Part shown: positions 16,201 through 24,200 of the stretch, in pieces
Numbering within the stretch: position 1 is the stretch's first letter
Layout of the letters: every line of letters begins with the position of its first letter
NCBI GenBank assembly: GCA_026386805.1
Contig: JAPLMX010000086.1
Span: 1 to 38,946, forward strand
Direction: 5' to 3'
Origin: Phycisphaerae bacterium
Lineage (GTDB): Bacteria; Planctomycetota; Phycisphaerae; Sedimentisphaerales; Anaerobacaceae
Length of the DNA: 38,946 bases
Program-made: the position numbers and the translations under genes
Notes under the pieces: model-generated
Told to the model about the DNA's origin: nothing
What the model saw: only the letters and a program-made list of their open reading frames with translations
The model's database searches: none

Positions 16201-17406
16201 TCGGCCGGCCTGGACATGTGCCTGGACTGCCCAAAGCAGGACGAGAAACAGTGCGACGGTAGCAGCCAGCACCGCCAGTGCTTGTCGATGCCGTCGGGCG
16301 AACTTGCCGGCGCGATACAGGGCCCTGGGCGACGCGGCGCTGACGGGCTCGTGATTCAGGTAGTTGCGGATATCCGTGGCCAAGGCATCCACGGTGGCAT
16401 ACCGCCGCGCACGGTCCTTCTCCAGGGCCTTGAGGGTGATCCAATCCAAGTCCCCCCGGAGTCGGCGTCGCAGAGTTCGGACATCCGTCTGCCGCCGCCG
16501 GGCGGCCTTCGTGGATTCCTCGACCGAGGTCTTACTCAGCCGGGTGCTGGGGGTCTTGGGGTTCTCCTCGCAGATTACCTGGCGGATGTGCTCGATACCT
16601 CCCGTGCGGAACGTCTCGGGATCGAACGGCAGGATGCCGGCGAGCAACTCGTAAAGCACCACACCCAGCGAGTACACATCGGTCCGGGTATCGATATCCT
16701 GATTCGCCGGACTCGCCTGTTCCGGGCTCATGTACTCGGGGGTCCCGATGGGTTGCCCCAGGTCGGTGTACAACGTCCGCTCGGTCAGTGGCTGGTTGAT
16801 GGCCCGGGCGATGCCAAAGTCGATGACCTTGGGGATCATCTCCTGATCTTGGATCACCACCAGGATATTCGAGGGCTTGAGGTCGCGATGGATGATTCCC
16901 TTCTGGTGGGCATGCTGGACCGCCCCGCAGACGTGCAGAAATAGCCGCAGCCGCTGCTCAATCGTCAGCCGGTGCTCGTCGCAGTGCTTCGTAATGGGCA
17001 GGCCCTTGATGTGCTCCATGACGAAGTAGGGCCGGCCGCTCGGGGCCAGTCCCGCATCGTACACACGAGCGATATGCGGATGCTCCATCAGCGCCAGCGC
17101 CTGCTTCTCCACTTCGAAGCGGGCCAGCACCCGCTGGGAGTCCATGCCGGGCTTGATGATCTTAAGGGCCACTCGTCGCTGGACCAGTTCGGTCTGCTCG
17201 GCCAGGTAGACCACCCCCATGCCGCCTTCCCCCAGGACCTCCAGGAGCTTGTAGCGGTCGATCTGACTGCCCGGCTGCTCCAGGACCATATTCAACGGCG
17301 TCATCGGGGCAACCGGCTCGCCCGCATCCGAGTTATCCAGCGCGCGAGCGACCAGTCGGTCCATCCGGCCAGATTCGGCTCCGAAGAATGAGTCGTCGCG
17401 CTTCAT
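13282..17406 (-). CDS. Transmembrane Ser/Thr kinase with TPR, propeller and DUF1349-like domains
   Basis: A 1374-residue receptor-type kinase. The cytoplasmic kinase domain has GEGGMGVVYLAE (59-70), VALKI lysine K82, catalytic HRDLKPSN (173-180) and DFG (196-198). A transmembrane helix covers about 376-394. The outer part has TPR-like helical repeats (about 410-700), a TolB/PD40 propeller (PRWSPDGTQVAF, PSWSPDGRYIAF) and a C-terminal beta-sandwich (about 1185-1374, YKKLTGDGSITARIDSIE) of DUF1349/concanavalin style. It would sense an extracytoplasmic signal and phosphorylate cytoplasmic targets. It starts 67 nt after an ECF sigma gene on the same strand, the usual planctomycete pairing, so that sigma factor is a plausible substrate. 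It is paralogous to the kinase half at 21224, which shares [19 protein letters not shown] segments. Confidence 0.93.
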   Translation of the reverse strand: MKRDDSFFGAESGRMDRLVARALDNSDAGEPVAPMTPLNMVLEQPGSQIDRYKLLEVLGEGGMGVVYLAEQTELVQRRVALKIIKPGMDSQRVLARFEVEKQALALMEHPHIARVYDAGLAPSGRPYFVMEHIKGLPITKHCDEHRLTIEQRLRLFLHVCGAVQHAHQKGIIHRDLKPSNILVVIQDQEMIPKVIDFGIARAINQPLTERTLYTDLGQPIGTPEYMSPEQASPANQDIDTRTDVYSLGVVLYELLAGILPFDPETFRTGGIEHIRQVICEENPKTPSTRLSKTSVEESTKAARRRQTDVRTLRRRLRGDLDWITLKALEKDRARRYATVDALATDIRNYLNHEPVSAASPRALYRAGKFARRHRQALAVLAATVALFLVLLWAVQAHVQAGRERTHVQALEHERILAEARKLFERRGIQAQGTADSSSDALAMIKPLLTSPHVGPKARLLFANILAEYRYYEEAVPRLEKLLDERPEIAGAAHTLLARIIWESSSLGPADLKHIEEHRQKAEELLPETAEAYYLRAMTAVTVGEQLAALDKALQINPDDYASLRMRAFTYYASRKYQKMEHDAFAMTILGGRDPLGYSLRATALRELADYEDAIKGYDQALTLTLRDDPQYVELHAGLCETLMRMRRYERVLATAQDCMSQAGGKDLSSLQHHMFCALTALGRYEEASALYQRIGKSGRVAVIRLRDWSKKYVPDTLEAGDSWHPADSKPEGAAFLAMLEAQETYRRLSAKAHRLITGGSCPRWSPDGTQVAFALSTHPHKGGVAVYDLATKQTDLLIVPGQDPSWSPDGRYIAFVRDPQVLRLSELMTGEERPHIPLVQEVWVMKADGTQPRRLAWGAAWPSWSRDAKHVYYQSRVDGMLYVASIEDPETPPTPIFACLSYLPAVSPDGNRVAYIEDETATAVVTGVLCIADRTTGSRIVEWATPLAMWGGEWSPDGGEFSLGGLTNSDVRTGLWIYDVAKRQAAKVLSGPITGASWSRDKSRLLLRVGPLPVPEEIWVADLKPGLSTAEALGPAQTLEEHCLECIDTCNRELEVDPNLYIDHWVRTMSALWIGHDQALAYLQEWGRALEGLIGPSACWVHAQRILANATLRDRLGPLALLLADKAARQPDYARDLAHVLHDLGQQEGAVRLWQRAPATALRGSCLRDNASDTYTVVGSGADIWGTIDDFRFVYKKLTGDGSITARIDSIENVDEWTKAGVMVRRALELDSSNAMLFVTPSGRSSFQYRRTDDGISYAAYTLPNTNQLPHWLRLIRQGNRFTALHSSNGVTWEDVLFGSDQQITIEIPMEETVYMGLAVTSHDITRTAEAHISHVTTTGNVSLSGPFAESQDIRFQLPSLPHAATGNTAGFRP

Positions 17407-17473
17407 GGTCGTCTCTCACGTTGGGAACATCCCTTTGCACAGAGTCCTGCGCGGAGAAATCCGCAGGAATCCC

Positions 17474-18244
17474 TCAACCGGTGCGCTGGCTCCGCAGAAA
17501 ACCGAAGATTTCGTGCAACTCCTCTTCGACGGCCTCATCCCGGACGACAGTCTGCCGCACATGTTTCTCCAAAACGCTGCGGAAAAGGCGCTTGGCGGTC
17601 TTGAGCATGTTGGCCGCGGTGGTCTGGTTCTCGATGCCATATCTCTGGCATATCTCCGCGTAGGGCACAGGCGGACAATCACTCATGATGGGTCTTACGA
17701 GCCGGTCCTGAAAGACGCCCCAGTGACCCTCCATGCCTTGTCGGGCATATTGGTCGCGTACTTCGGCCAGGACACGGTCCAGCAGGTCAGCCTTCCAGGC
17801 ATAGTTGAAACTCTGCTCGGCATCGAGGGTGCTGCTCATCGCCTCAATCGGGGTCGATGAGTCGGCCACATCCAGGGGCACGAGCTTCTCCGGCGGAATG
17901 TGCCTTTGGGCGGTTTGCCGTCGTTGCATGTCGATCACGTACTGTTTCAGTGCGTGGAGCACGAACGCACGAAAGCGGCCTTTCGAGGGGTCGGCCCTTT
18001 GAACAAGTTGGCGACCCAGGACGACCTCGTGAAAGAAGCCCTGGGTTAGATCCTTGGCCTGTTCGTTGCCATAGCCGCTGCGGCGGAGATAACAATAGAC
18101 GGGCTTCCAATAGTGCTTCAGGAGCAACCCGATCATGGTCTGCTGGGGGTCCTGCTGCTTCTGGATACCCTCGATCAAAGACCAATGGGTCGTCAGAAAG
18201 GTCTCTACGGTCCCACCCATGTCTGTCTGATCGCGACGAACCAT
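17474..18244 (-). CDS. ECF-type RNA polymerase sigma factor (kinase-associated)
   Basis: A 256-residue sigma70-superfamily protein. Region 2 is represented by LLLKHYWKPVYCYLRRSGYGNEQAKDLTQGFF, and the region-4-like helix-turn-helix by VPYAEICQRYGIENQTTAANMLKTAKRLFRSVL. The spacing between them is longer than in classical ECF factors, as in the planctomycete groups that are paired with Ser/Thr kinases and lack an anti-sigma gene. The frame is open to 18346, but I choose the ATG at 18244: GGGGAG lies 7 nt upstream and a perfect TATAAT is at 18288-18293. It precedes the kinase by 67 nt in one probable operon and is divergent from the propeller/dockerin gene, which is a candidate target. Confidence 0.9.
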   Translation of the reverse strand: MVRRDQTDMGGTVETFLTTHWSLIEGIQKQQDPQQTMIGLLLKHYWKPVYCYLRRSGYGNEQAKDLTQGFFHEVVLGRQLVQRADPSKGRFRAFVLHALKQYVIDMQRRQTAQRHIPPEKLVPLDVADSSTPIEAMSSTLDAEQSFNYAWKADLLDRVLAEVRDQYARQGMEGHWGVFQDRLVRPIMSDCPPVPYAEICQRYGIENQTTAANMLKTAKRLFRSVLEKHVRQTVVRDEAVEEELHEIFGFLRSQRTG

Positions 18245-18287
18245 GACAGTCACTCCCCTATACGCGCCGTTGTCCCCGATGACGTGC

Positions 18288-18334
18288 ATTATACCGCCGA
18301 TCCCCCGGACGCGGGATTTTTCCGAGAAAAATCC
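18288..18334 (-). promoter_or_regulatory. Sigma-gene promoter with palindromic operator candidate
   Basis: On the minus strand a consensus TATAAT lies at 18288-18293. The -35 region has no consensus hexamer. Instead a perfect palindrome GGATTTTTC-CGA-GAAAAATCC covers 18314-18334 and overlaps the expected -35 position (18311-18316). A weak -35 plus a palindrome suggests control by a dimeric regulator; this is inference. Confidence 0.45.
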
Positions 18335-18380
18335 TGGCTGGCGCACCGGGCTCCGCCGCCCTGCGGATTTCTACACGAAG

Positions 18381-18414
18381 GCCCGGACCGATTCGTGTTT
18401 CGGTCCGCGTGGGC
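18381..18414 (+). promoter_or_regulatory. Leader hairpin before the propeller/dockerin gene
   Basis: GCCC-GGACCGA (18381-18391) pairs with TCGGTCC (18400-18406) and GGGC (18411-18414), followed by TTTCTC. It stands about 45 nt before the ATG at 18458 and could act as an attenuator or just as a leader structure. Confidence 0.4.
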
Positions 18415-18429
18415 TTTCTCCGGTCAACT

Positions 18430-18457
18430 TGCCTCTGGGCAGAAAGGAAGGTGCGAG
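18430..18457 (+). promoter_or_regulatory. Conserved mini-hairpin plus ribosome-binding site, copy 1
   Basis: TGCC-TCTG-GGCA (18430-18441), then GAAAGGAAGGTGCGAG directly before the ATG at 18458. The same unit recurs at 24652-24679 (TGCC-TTCG-GGCA, then GAAAGGTAGGTGTGAG), and its hairpin also at 26663-26674. Confidence 0.6.
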
Positions 18458-20329
18458 ATGAAGTCATTTGAGATTCCGATGGTCGTGGTGCCCTTGGTGG
18501 GTTTGTGTCTTCTCTGTGGTCCAGGTATGCCGGCGGCCTACGCTGATCTCACCTTCGGCGCGCCTACCAATCTGGGGGCACCGGTCAACAGTTCGATTAT
18601 GGACTGTGGCCCCTGCGTCTTGGCCGATGACCTGGAGCTCTATTTTCACCGGGAGGTACCCGACGGTGAAATCTATGTGGCCCGCCGGTCAACTCCGGAC
18701 GATGAATGGGGTGAACCCGTCAATCTCGGCCCAACGGTCAACAGTCCCGGTTACGACGGCGGACCATGTCTGTCAGCCGACGGGTTGTCGCTCTACTTCT
18801 TCTCAGACCGTCCCGGCGGATTTGGCAATAAGGAGCTATGGGTGACGACTCGCGCAACAACGAAGAACAACTGGTCAACCCCAGCTAATCTTGGAGCATC
18901 TGTGAACGCCGGTTTCGATGCCTGGAGTCCGAGCATTACGGCTGATGGACTGGAGCTTTACTTCACGTCCAGTCGGCCCGGCGGATATGGTGACTCGGAC
19001 ATATGGGTGACGACTCGCGCAACCGTGAATGATAACTGGGGCCTACCAGTCAATCTTGGCCCGACCGTCAACACTTCGTTTCAGGAGAACTGGCCCGGCA
19101 TCTCGCCTGACGGATTAGTGCTTTTCTTCGGCACGAACCGGACCGAAACGATGGGTACTTGGGACATTTTCATGGCGCGGCGGGCGACGAGAAAGGACCC
19201 CTGGGGGTTCGCCACAACTCTCGGAGCGGCTGTTGACCGTATGGCGACGTGGCAGGTCGGGGGGAAGATTTCTCCCGGCGGGTCAATGCTCTACTTTCAC
19301 TCCCCGCGCCCCGGCGGGGTTGGCGGGTGTGACATATGGCAGACGCCGATTGTCCCCATCGTGGACTTCAACGGCGACGGCAACGTCGATGCGGCGGACC
19401 TGGCAATCCTGGTGGCCAATTGGGGGAAGAACACCTCCTGGTGTGATGTCGGTCCGTTCCCCTGGGGCGATGGCGTGGTGGACGAGAAGGACCTGAAGGT
19501 CCTCATGGAATCACTGATGACTCCCGGCCCGCGTGCCTCCGAGGTCCCTTGCGATGTGGTCCTGAGTTGGGTACCGCCCTCATTCTCTTCCAGATCCGGC
19601 ACCGCCTGTGATGTCTACTTCGGGACCTCACCGGAGGCGGTCAGCAGTGCCAGCCGGACCCATCTGCAGGGCGTGCTGGTCAGCCAGGGGCAGACAGCGG
19701 CCACCTACGACCCGCCAGGGCGACTGGAATACAACCGGACCTACTATTGGCGAGTCGATTTCGTGATCCTCGGTCCGACTCCCGCCATCTACCAAGGCCC
19801 GGTCCTGAGTTTCACGACCGCAGCGACCGAAGCGTTTGCCTCTCCGATCAAGAACGTTACGGCCACAGCTTCCAGCTCACAGCCGCTCCTGGGTCCGGAA
19901 AGGACGGTGGATGGCTCGGGACTCGACCAGAACGACCGGCATTCGACAAACGGGGCGGACATGTGGCTCAGTGTGGGTACGGCGCCGCAATGGATTCAGT
20001 ACGAGTTTGACCGAGTCTACGCTCTGCATGAGCTATGGGTATGGAACTCGAACCAGTTGGCGGAGACCTCCCTCGGTTTTGGGGCCAAGACCATCAAGAT
20101 CGAGTACTCCACCGACGGCACGAAATGGACACCCTTGGCCGATGTGTCGGAATTTGCCCGGGCTCCGGGCCAGCCCGGCTATGTCCACAACACGACGGTC
20201 AACTTCGGCGGTGCCTCCGCCAAGTACATCAAGCTGACCATCGAGAACAACTGGGGCGGCGCCCCGCAGACTGGTCTGAGCGAGGTGCGGTTCTTCTATA
20301 TCCCGGACCGATCTGCTACCAAACCGTAA
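18458..20329 (+). CDS. Secreted PD40-propeller / dockerin / F5-8C protein
   Basis: A 623-residue secreted protein. A signal peptide (MKSFEIPMVVVPLVGLCLL, cleavage after about AAYA) is followed by at least five PD40/WD40-like propeller repeats ([34 protein letters not shown]). Next comes a dockerin-like calcium module (about 300-351: VDFNGDGNVDAADLAILVAN, then WGDGVVDEKDLKVL; the second loop lacks its first Asp), then an Fn3-like stretch (FGTSPEAVSSAS, YYWRVDFV) and a C-terminal F5/8C discoidin-type carbohydrate-binding domain (about 457-620). It probably binds surface glycans or polysaccharide. The frame is open from 18113, but the ATG at 18458 has a good ribosome-binding site and starts the signal peptide. 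It lies between two sigma/kinase modules and is paralogous to the C-terminal half of the 21224 ORF. Confidence 0.9.
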   Translation: MKSFEIPMVVVPLVGLCLLCGPGMPAAYADLTFGAPTNLGAPVNSSIMDCGPCVLADDLELYFHREVPDGEIYVARRSTPDDEWGEPVNLGPTVNSPGYDGGPCLSADGLSLYFFSDRPGGFGNKELWVTTRATTKNNWSTPANLGASVNAGFDAWSPSITADGLELYFTSSRPGGYGDSDIWVTTRATVNDNWGLPVNLGPTVNTSFQENWPGISPDGLVLFFGTNRTETMGTWDIFMARRATRKDPWGFATTLGAAVDRMATWQVGGKISPGGSMLYFHSPRPGGVGGCDIWQTPIVPIVDFNGDGNVDAADLAILVANWGKNTSWCDVGPFPWGDGVVDEKDLKVLMESLMTPGPRASEVPCDVVLSWVPPSFSSRSGTACDVYFGTSPEAVSSASRTHLQGVLVSQGQTAATYDPPGRLEYNRTYYWRVDFVILGPTPAIYQGPVLSFTTAATEAFASPIKNVTATASSSQPLLGPERTVDGSGLDQNDRHSTNGADMWLSVGTAPQWIQYEFDRVYALHELWVWNSNQLAETSLGFGAKTIKIEYSTDGTKWTPLADVSEFARAPGQPGYVHNTTVNFGGASAKYIKLTIENNWGGAPQTGLSEVRFFYIPDRSATKP

Positions 20330-20369
20330 GACCACAGGATGAATTCATCACCCACTTGGCACAAGGAAT

Positions 20370-20408
20370 AGGGCTGGCGGACAACGGAGTCGCCAGCCCT
20401 TTCTGTTT
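20370..20408 (+). terminator. Rho-independent terminator
   Basis: AGGGCTGGCG (20370-20379) and CGCCAGCCCT (20391-20400) give a perfect 10-bp stem with an 11-nt loop, followed by TTCTGTTT. It ends the propeller/dockerin transcript 40 nt after its stop codon. Confidence 0.85.
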
Positions 20409-20467
20409 GTTGTGGACTCTGACTTCCTCGTGTCTTCCCTTGCCATAGTATTCTCGGAGCCAGAGAC

Positions 20468-20496
20468 TTGAAATCTCTCGGTGTCTCCGGGAGAAT
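20468..20496 (+). promoter_or_regulatory. Possible promoter for the second ECF sigma gene
   Basis: TTGAAA (20468-20473), 17 nt, GAGAAT (20491-20496). The -35 matches five of six bases and the -10 four. The gene starts at 20533. Confidence 0.4.
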
Positions 20497-20532
20497 ATAT
20501 GCGTCACAGGCCCAAGACGGTGGGGAATCGGC

Positions 20533-21090
20533 ATGAGTGATGTCACACGCATCTTGAATGCCCTGGAACGGGGCAGCGCGAAAGCTACGGACGAGCTCTT
20601 GCCGTTGGTCTACGAGGAATTGCGCGTTCTCGCCGCCCAGAAGCTGTCCCACGAGGCTCCGGGCCAAACGCTCCAAGCGACCGCGCTGGTCCACGAGGCC
20701 TACCTCCGACTCGTGGGGGATGAGTCTCTCAGTTGGAACAGCCGGGGCCATTTCTTTTCCGCGGCGGCGGAAGCCATGCGCCGGATTCTCGTCGAAAATG
20801 CCCGCCGCAAGAAGAGCGGCAAACGGGGAGGCGGGCAGAGGAGAGTCGAGCTCGATGGATCGGAGACGGCCGGCTCGACCAGTCCGGACCCTGACAGTCT
20901 GATCGCGCTGGATGAAGCGCTCCTGCGCTTGTCCCAGGTAGACGGAGCCAAGGCAGAAGTGGTCAAGCTGCGCTATTTTGCCGGGCTGACCATCGAGCAG
21001 ACGGCGGCCAGCCTGGGCATCTCGCCGGCTACCGCCAAACGCCTGTGGACGTATGCCCGCGCGTGGCTCATTCGGGAAATGGGCACGTAG
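20533..21090 (+). CDS. ECF sigma factor (sigma-24/ECF-HTH type)
   Basis: A 185-residue ECF sigma factor. Region 2: LLPLVYEELRVLAAQKLSHE and ATALVHEAYLRLVG up to NSRGHFFSAAAEAMRRILVENARRKKSGKRGG. Region 4: VDGAKAEVVKLRYFAGLTIEQTAASLGISPATAKRLWTYARAWL, with an obvious helix-turn-helix. This is the short planctomycete ECF type that normally sits beside a Ser/Thr kinase, and the fused kinase gene starts 133 nt downstream on the same strand. It differs in length and sequence from the 256-residue sigma factor at 17474, so the two modules are not simple copies. No anti-sigma gene is nearby; kinase control by phosphorylation is plausible, as for characterised kinase-linked ECF factors, but unproven here. 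Confidence 0.93.
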   Translation: MSDVTRILNALERGSAKATDELLPLVYEELRVLAAQKLSHEAPGQTLQATALVHEAYLRLVGDESLSWNSRGHFFSAAAEAMRRILVENARRKKSGKRGGGQRRVELDGSETAGSTSPDPDSLIALDEALLRLSQVDGAKAEVVKLRYFAGLTIEQTAASLGISPATAKRLWTYARAWLIREMGT

Positions 21091-21136
21091 CATGGGCGTC
21101 TCGCCCATGAAAGACACAGGCAGGATGCCCGTGCTA
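21088..21136. repeat. Composite palindromic repeat between sigma and kinase genes
   Basis: The inner palindrome CATGGGCG-TCT-CGCCCATG (21091-21109) begins at the sigma stop codon. An outer pair TAGCATGGGC (21088-21097) and GCCCGTGCTA (21127-21136) encloses it. The sequence ACTCTTTTTTTCC follows, so it may also act as a partial terminator between sigma and kinase. Confidence 0.7.
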
Positions 21137-21223
21137 CTCTTTTTTTCCTGCTTTTCTGCAAATTCGTGAGCCAATGCAGACCCGCATTTCGCACTGTCAA
21201 TTGAAGATCGGAGTGGTTCGCCC

Positions 21224-24200
21224 ATGGATCGTAACGAAGAGACGATTTTCGACGCGGCCCTGCAACATCAGGACCCCGTAGAGCAGCGTGCGTATGTGGC
21301 CAAGGCCTGCGGGACGGACGCCAAGCTACAGGCCGACGTGGAGACGCTATTGCAGGCACACGAGTCACAGTCTCTGCTCGATGAGCCGGTGCTCGAATGC
21401 GATCCCACGTGTGACACTTCCACGCTCCTTGAGGGTCCCGGCACGGTCATTGGGCGGTACAAGCTCCTGGAAAAGATCGGCGAAGGCGGCATGGCGGTCG
21501 TCTACATGGCCGAGCAGACCGAGCCCATCCGGCGTAAGGTGGCCCTCAAGGTCATCAAACTGGGCATGGATACCCGCCAGGTGATCGCCCGGTTCGAGGC
21601 GGAGCGGCAGGCTCTGGCCCTGATGGACCACCCCAGTATCGCCAAGGTCCTCGACGCCGGGGCCACCGAGACCGGCCGGCCCTACTTTGTCATGGAGCTG
21701 GTTACCGGGGTTTCCATCACCGAATACTGCGATAGGAACAGCCTGAGCACCAAGGACCGGTTGGCTTTGTTCCTCCAGGTCTGCAACGCGGTCCAGCACG
21801 CCCACCAGAAGGGCATTATCCACCGGGATATCAAGCCCTCCAACGTCATGGTCACCCACCATGACGGCAAGCCCGTCCCCAAGGTCATCGATTTCGGGAT
21901 TGCCAAGGCCACGAACCAGCGGCTGACCGAAAAGACCCTCTTCACTCGCTACGCCCACATCATCGGCACCCCGGCCTACATGAGTCCGGAACAGGCGGAA
22001 CTAAGCGACTTGGATATCGACACCCGCTCGGACATCTATTCGCTGGGCGTCCTGCTCTATGAACTGCTCACTGGGACCACGCCCTTCAGCGAAGAGGAGC
22101 TTCGCAAGGCGGGTTATATCGAGATGCAGCGGGTCATCCGGGAACAAGAACCCGCCAAGCCGTCCACCAAACTCACTACGCTGGGCGAGATTCTGATTGA
22201 GGTCGCAAAACACCGCAACGCCACACCAGACGTGCTCCGGAAGGCCGTTCGGGGCGACCTGGACTGGATTGTGATGAAATCCCTGGAGAAGGACCGTGCC
22301 CGGCGGTACGAGACCGCCAGCAGCCTGGCCGAGGATATCCGGCGGCATCTGGAATCCGAGCCGGTTCTCGCCCGCGGTCCCAGCACAACCTACCGCCTAC
22401 GCAAGTTCCTCCGCCGCCACCGCGTGCAGGTCTTTGTCGCTTTGGCGCTGGCGCTCGTCGCGGTGGCGGCAGGGGTGGTCGTGTCCCTCTGGAACCAGGA
22501 CCGCCTCCGGCTCCTGGAGGCCCAAGGCCTGCAAGACAAAGACATTCTGTCCCAAGCCCGCGAGCAATATGCCAAGACCGAACGAGAGGCCGCTCTGGAA
22601 ACGATCAGGCCCATCCTCGACAGTCAGTACGTTGGGCCAGAGGCCCAGCTTCTTCAGGCTACCATTCTGGTGGACAACCGTCGGTTCCAAGAGGCGGGGA
22701 CGATCCTGAATCATCTACTGAACCACCGTGCGGAGGTCGCCGGCGCGGCCCATTTCCTCTTGGCTCGCGTCCTCTGGGAGAGCGAAGGGCTGGATGCCGA
22801 GAAGCTCCAGCAGATCGAGGAGCACCGCCAGAAGGCCGAGGAGTTGCTGCCGGAGACGGCCGAAGCCTATTTCCTGCGCGCCATGACCGCCCCCACCGTC
22901 AAAGAACAGCTTGCGGCACTCCACAAGGCCTTGCAGTTGGGGCCAGACCATTACGAGTCTCTCCGTCTGCGCGCTTTGACCTACTATGCCTCCCGGAAAT
23001 ACGAGAGCATGAGGGATGATGCCTTGGGCATGACGTATCTCCGCCGACGCGATCCGCTCGGCCACTCCCTGCGGGCGATGGCCCTGCGGGAGTTGGGCAA
23101 GTATGCCGAAGCCGTGGCGGAGTATGACCAGGCGCTGGCCCGCCTGGCGCAGAACGACCCGCAGTGCCTCGATCTGGCCGCCCAACGCGGCGAGACTCTT
23201 TTGCGGAAGGGCGACTACGAGCGAGTCATCGCAGATGCCGAAGCCCACTTGAAGCGCTGGCCGGACAAACCCGTTTTCCGCTACCACCGCTTCTGCGCCC
23301 TCACGGCTTTGGGTGAATACGACCAAGCGGCGGCGGTATTCCAGGAGATGGTCCAGACCTCGCCCGCCGCACGGAACGCGCTATGGTCCTGGGCCGCGAA
23401 GTATGTTTTTGACACCTTGGCGGCCGGCCGATCTTGGCATCCTCTCGCCGATGCTCCGACCGGAGCAGCCTTCCTACCGCTGACAGAGGCGGAGGAAGCC
23501 TATCGCGAACTCTCGGCCAAGGGCCACCGGATGACCACCGATGGGTTCAGCGCCGAATGGTCGCCGGATGACAAGAAGCTGGCCTTCAGCATGGGGGTCA
23601 CGGGCAATAGCGGGGTGGCGCTGTACGATCCCGCCACCAAAGAGACCGATTTGCTGATTGTCCCGGGCAAGTACCCCCGGTGGTCGCCGGACGGACAATA
23701 TATTGCTTTTGTGCGGGACCGCCAGTTCCTGCGCGTCCCGGAATTCGTGGCCCCCGACCCCGAGAAGCAGCCTCCTGCCCCGGCAGATCAAGAGGTCTGG
23801 CTGATGAAGTCCGACGGGAGCAAGCCCCGCCGGCTGGCCGGCGGCGTCTGGCCCTCCTGGGGCAAGGACTCCACCTGTGTCTACTATCGCGCCGGTGCGC
23901 CCGCCACCCTGTACTCGATCTCCATCCTGGCTGAAGATGCCCAGCCGAAACAAATCATGCCGTGTCCGGGGTTTACCCCGTCGGTGTCGCCGGACAATCG
24001 CTGCGTGGCATATATGCAGGGCACTTCCCTGATAGTCATAGACTTGGCTTCGCAAAGCTTGGTTGCCCAGTGGCCCCTTCCCGTGCCCTCCGGCGGCTGG
24101 GGCGCCTCGGCTTGGTCTCCGTCCAGCAAGGAACTGTGCTTGGGGGGCAGCGGCGGTCTGGAGAACAGAACGGGATTGTGGATCTATCGCCTGGGGCGGA

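Noticed and set aside
18416..18457. c-di-GMP (GEMM) riboswitch in the propeller-gene leader
   Set aside because: Too short, and the GEMM core sequence is absent; only a small hairpin is conserved.
19359..19512. Cellulosome
   Set aside because: Dockerin-like modules are present, but no cohesin or scaffoldin is in the window and the partner proteins are propellers, not cellulases. In planctomycetes such modules occur without cellulosomes.
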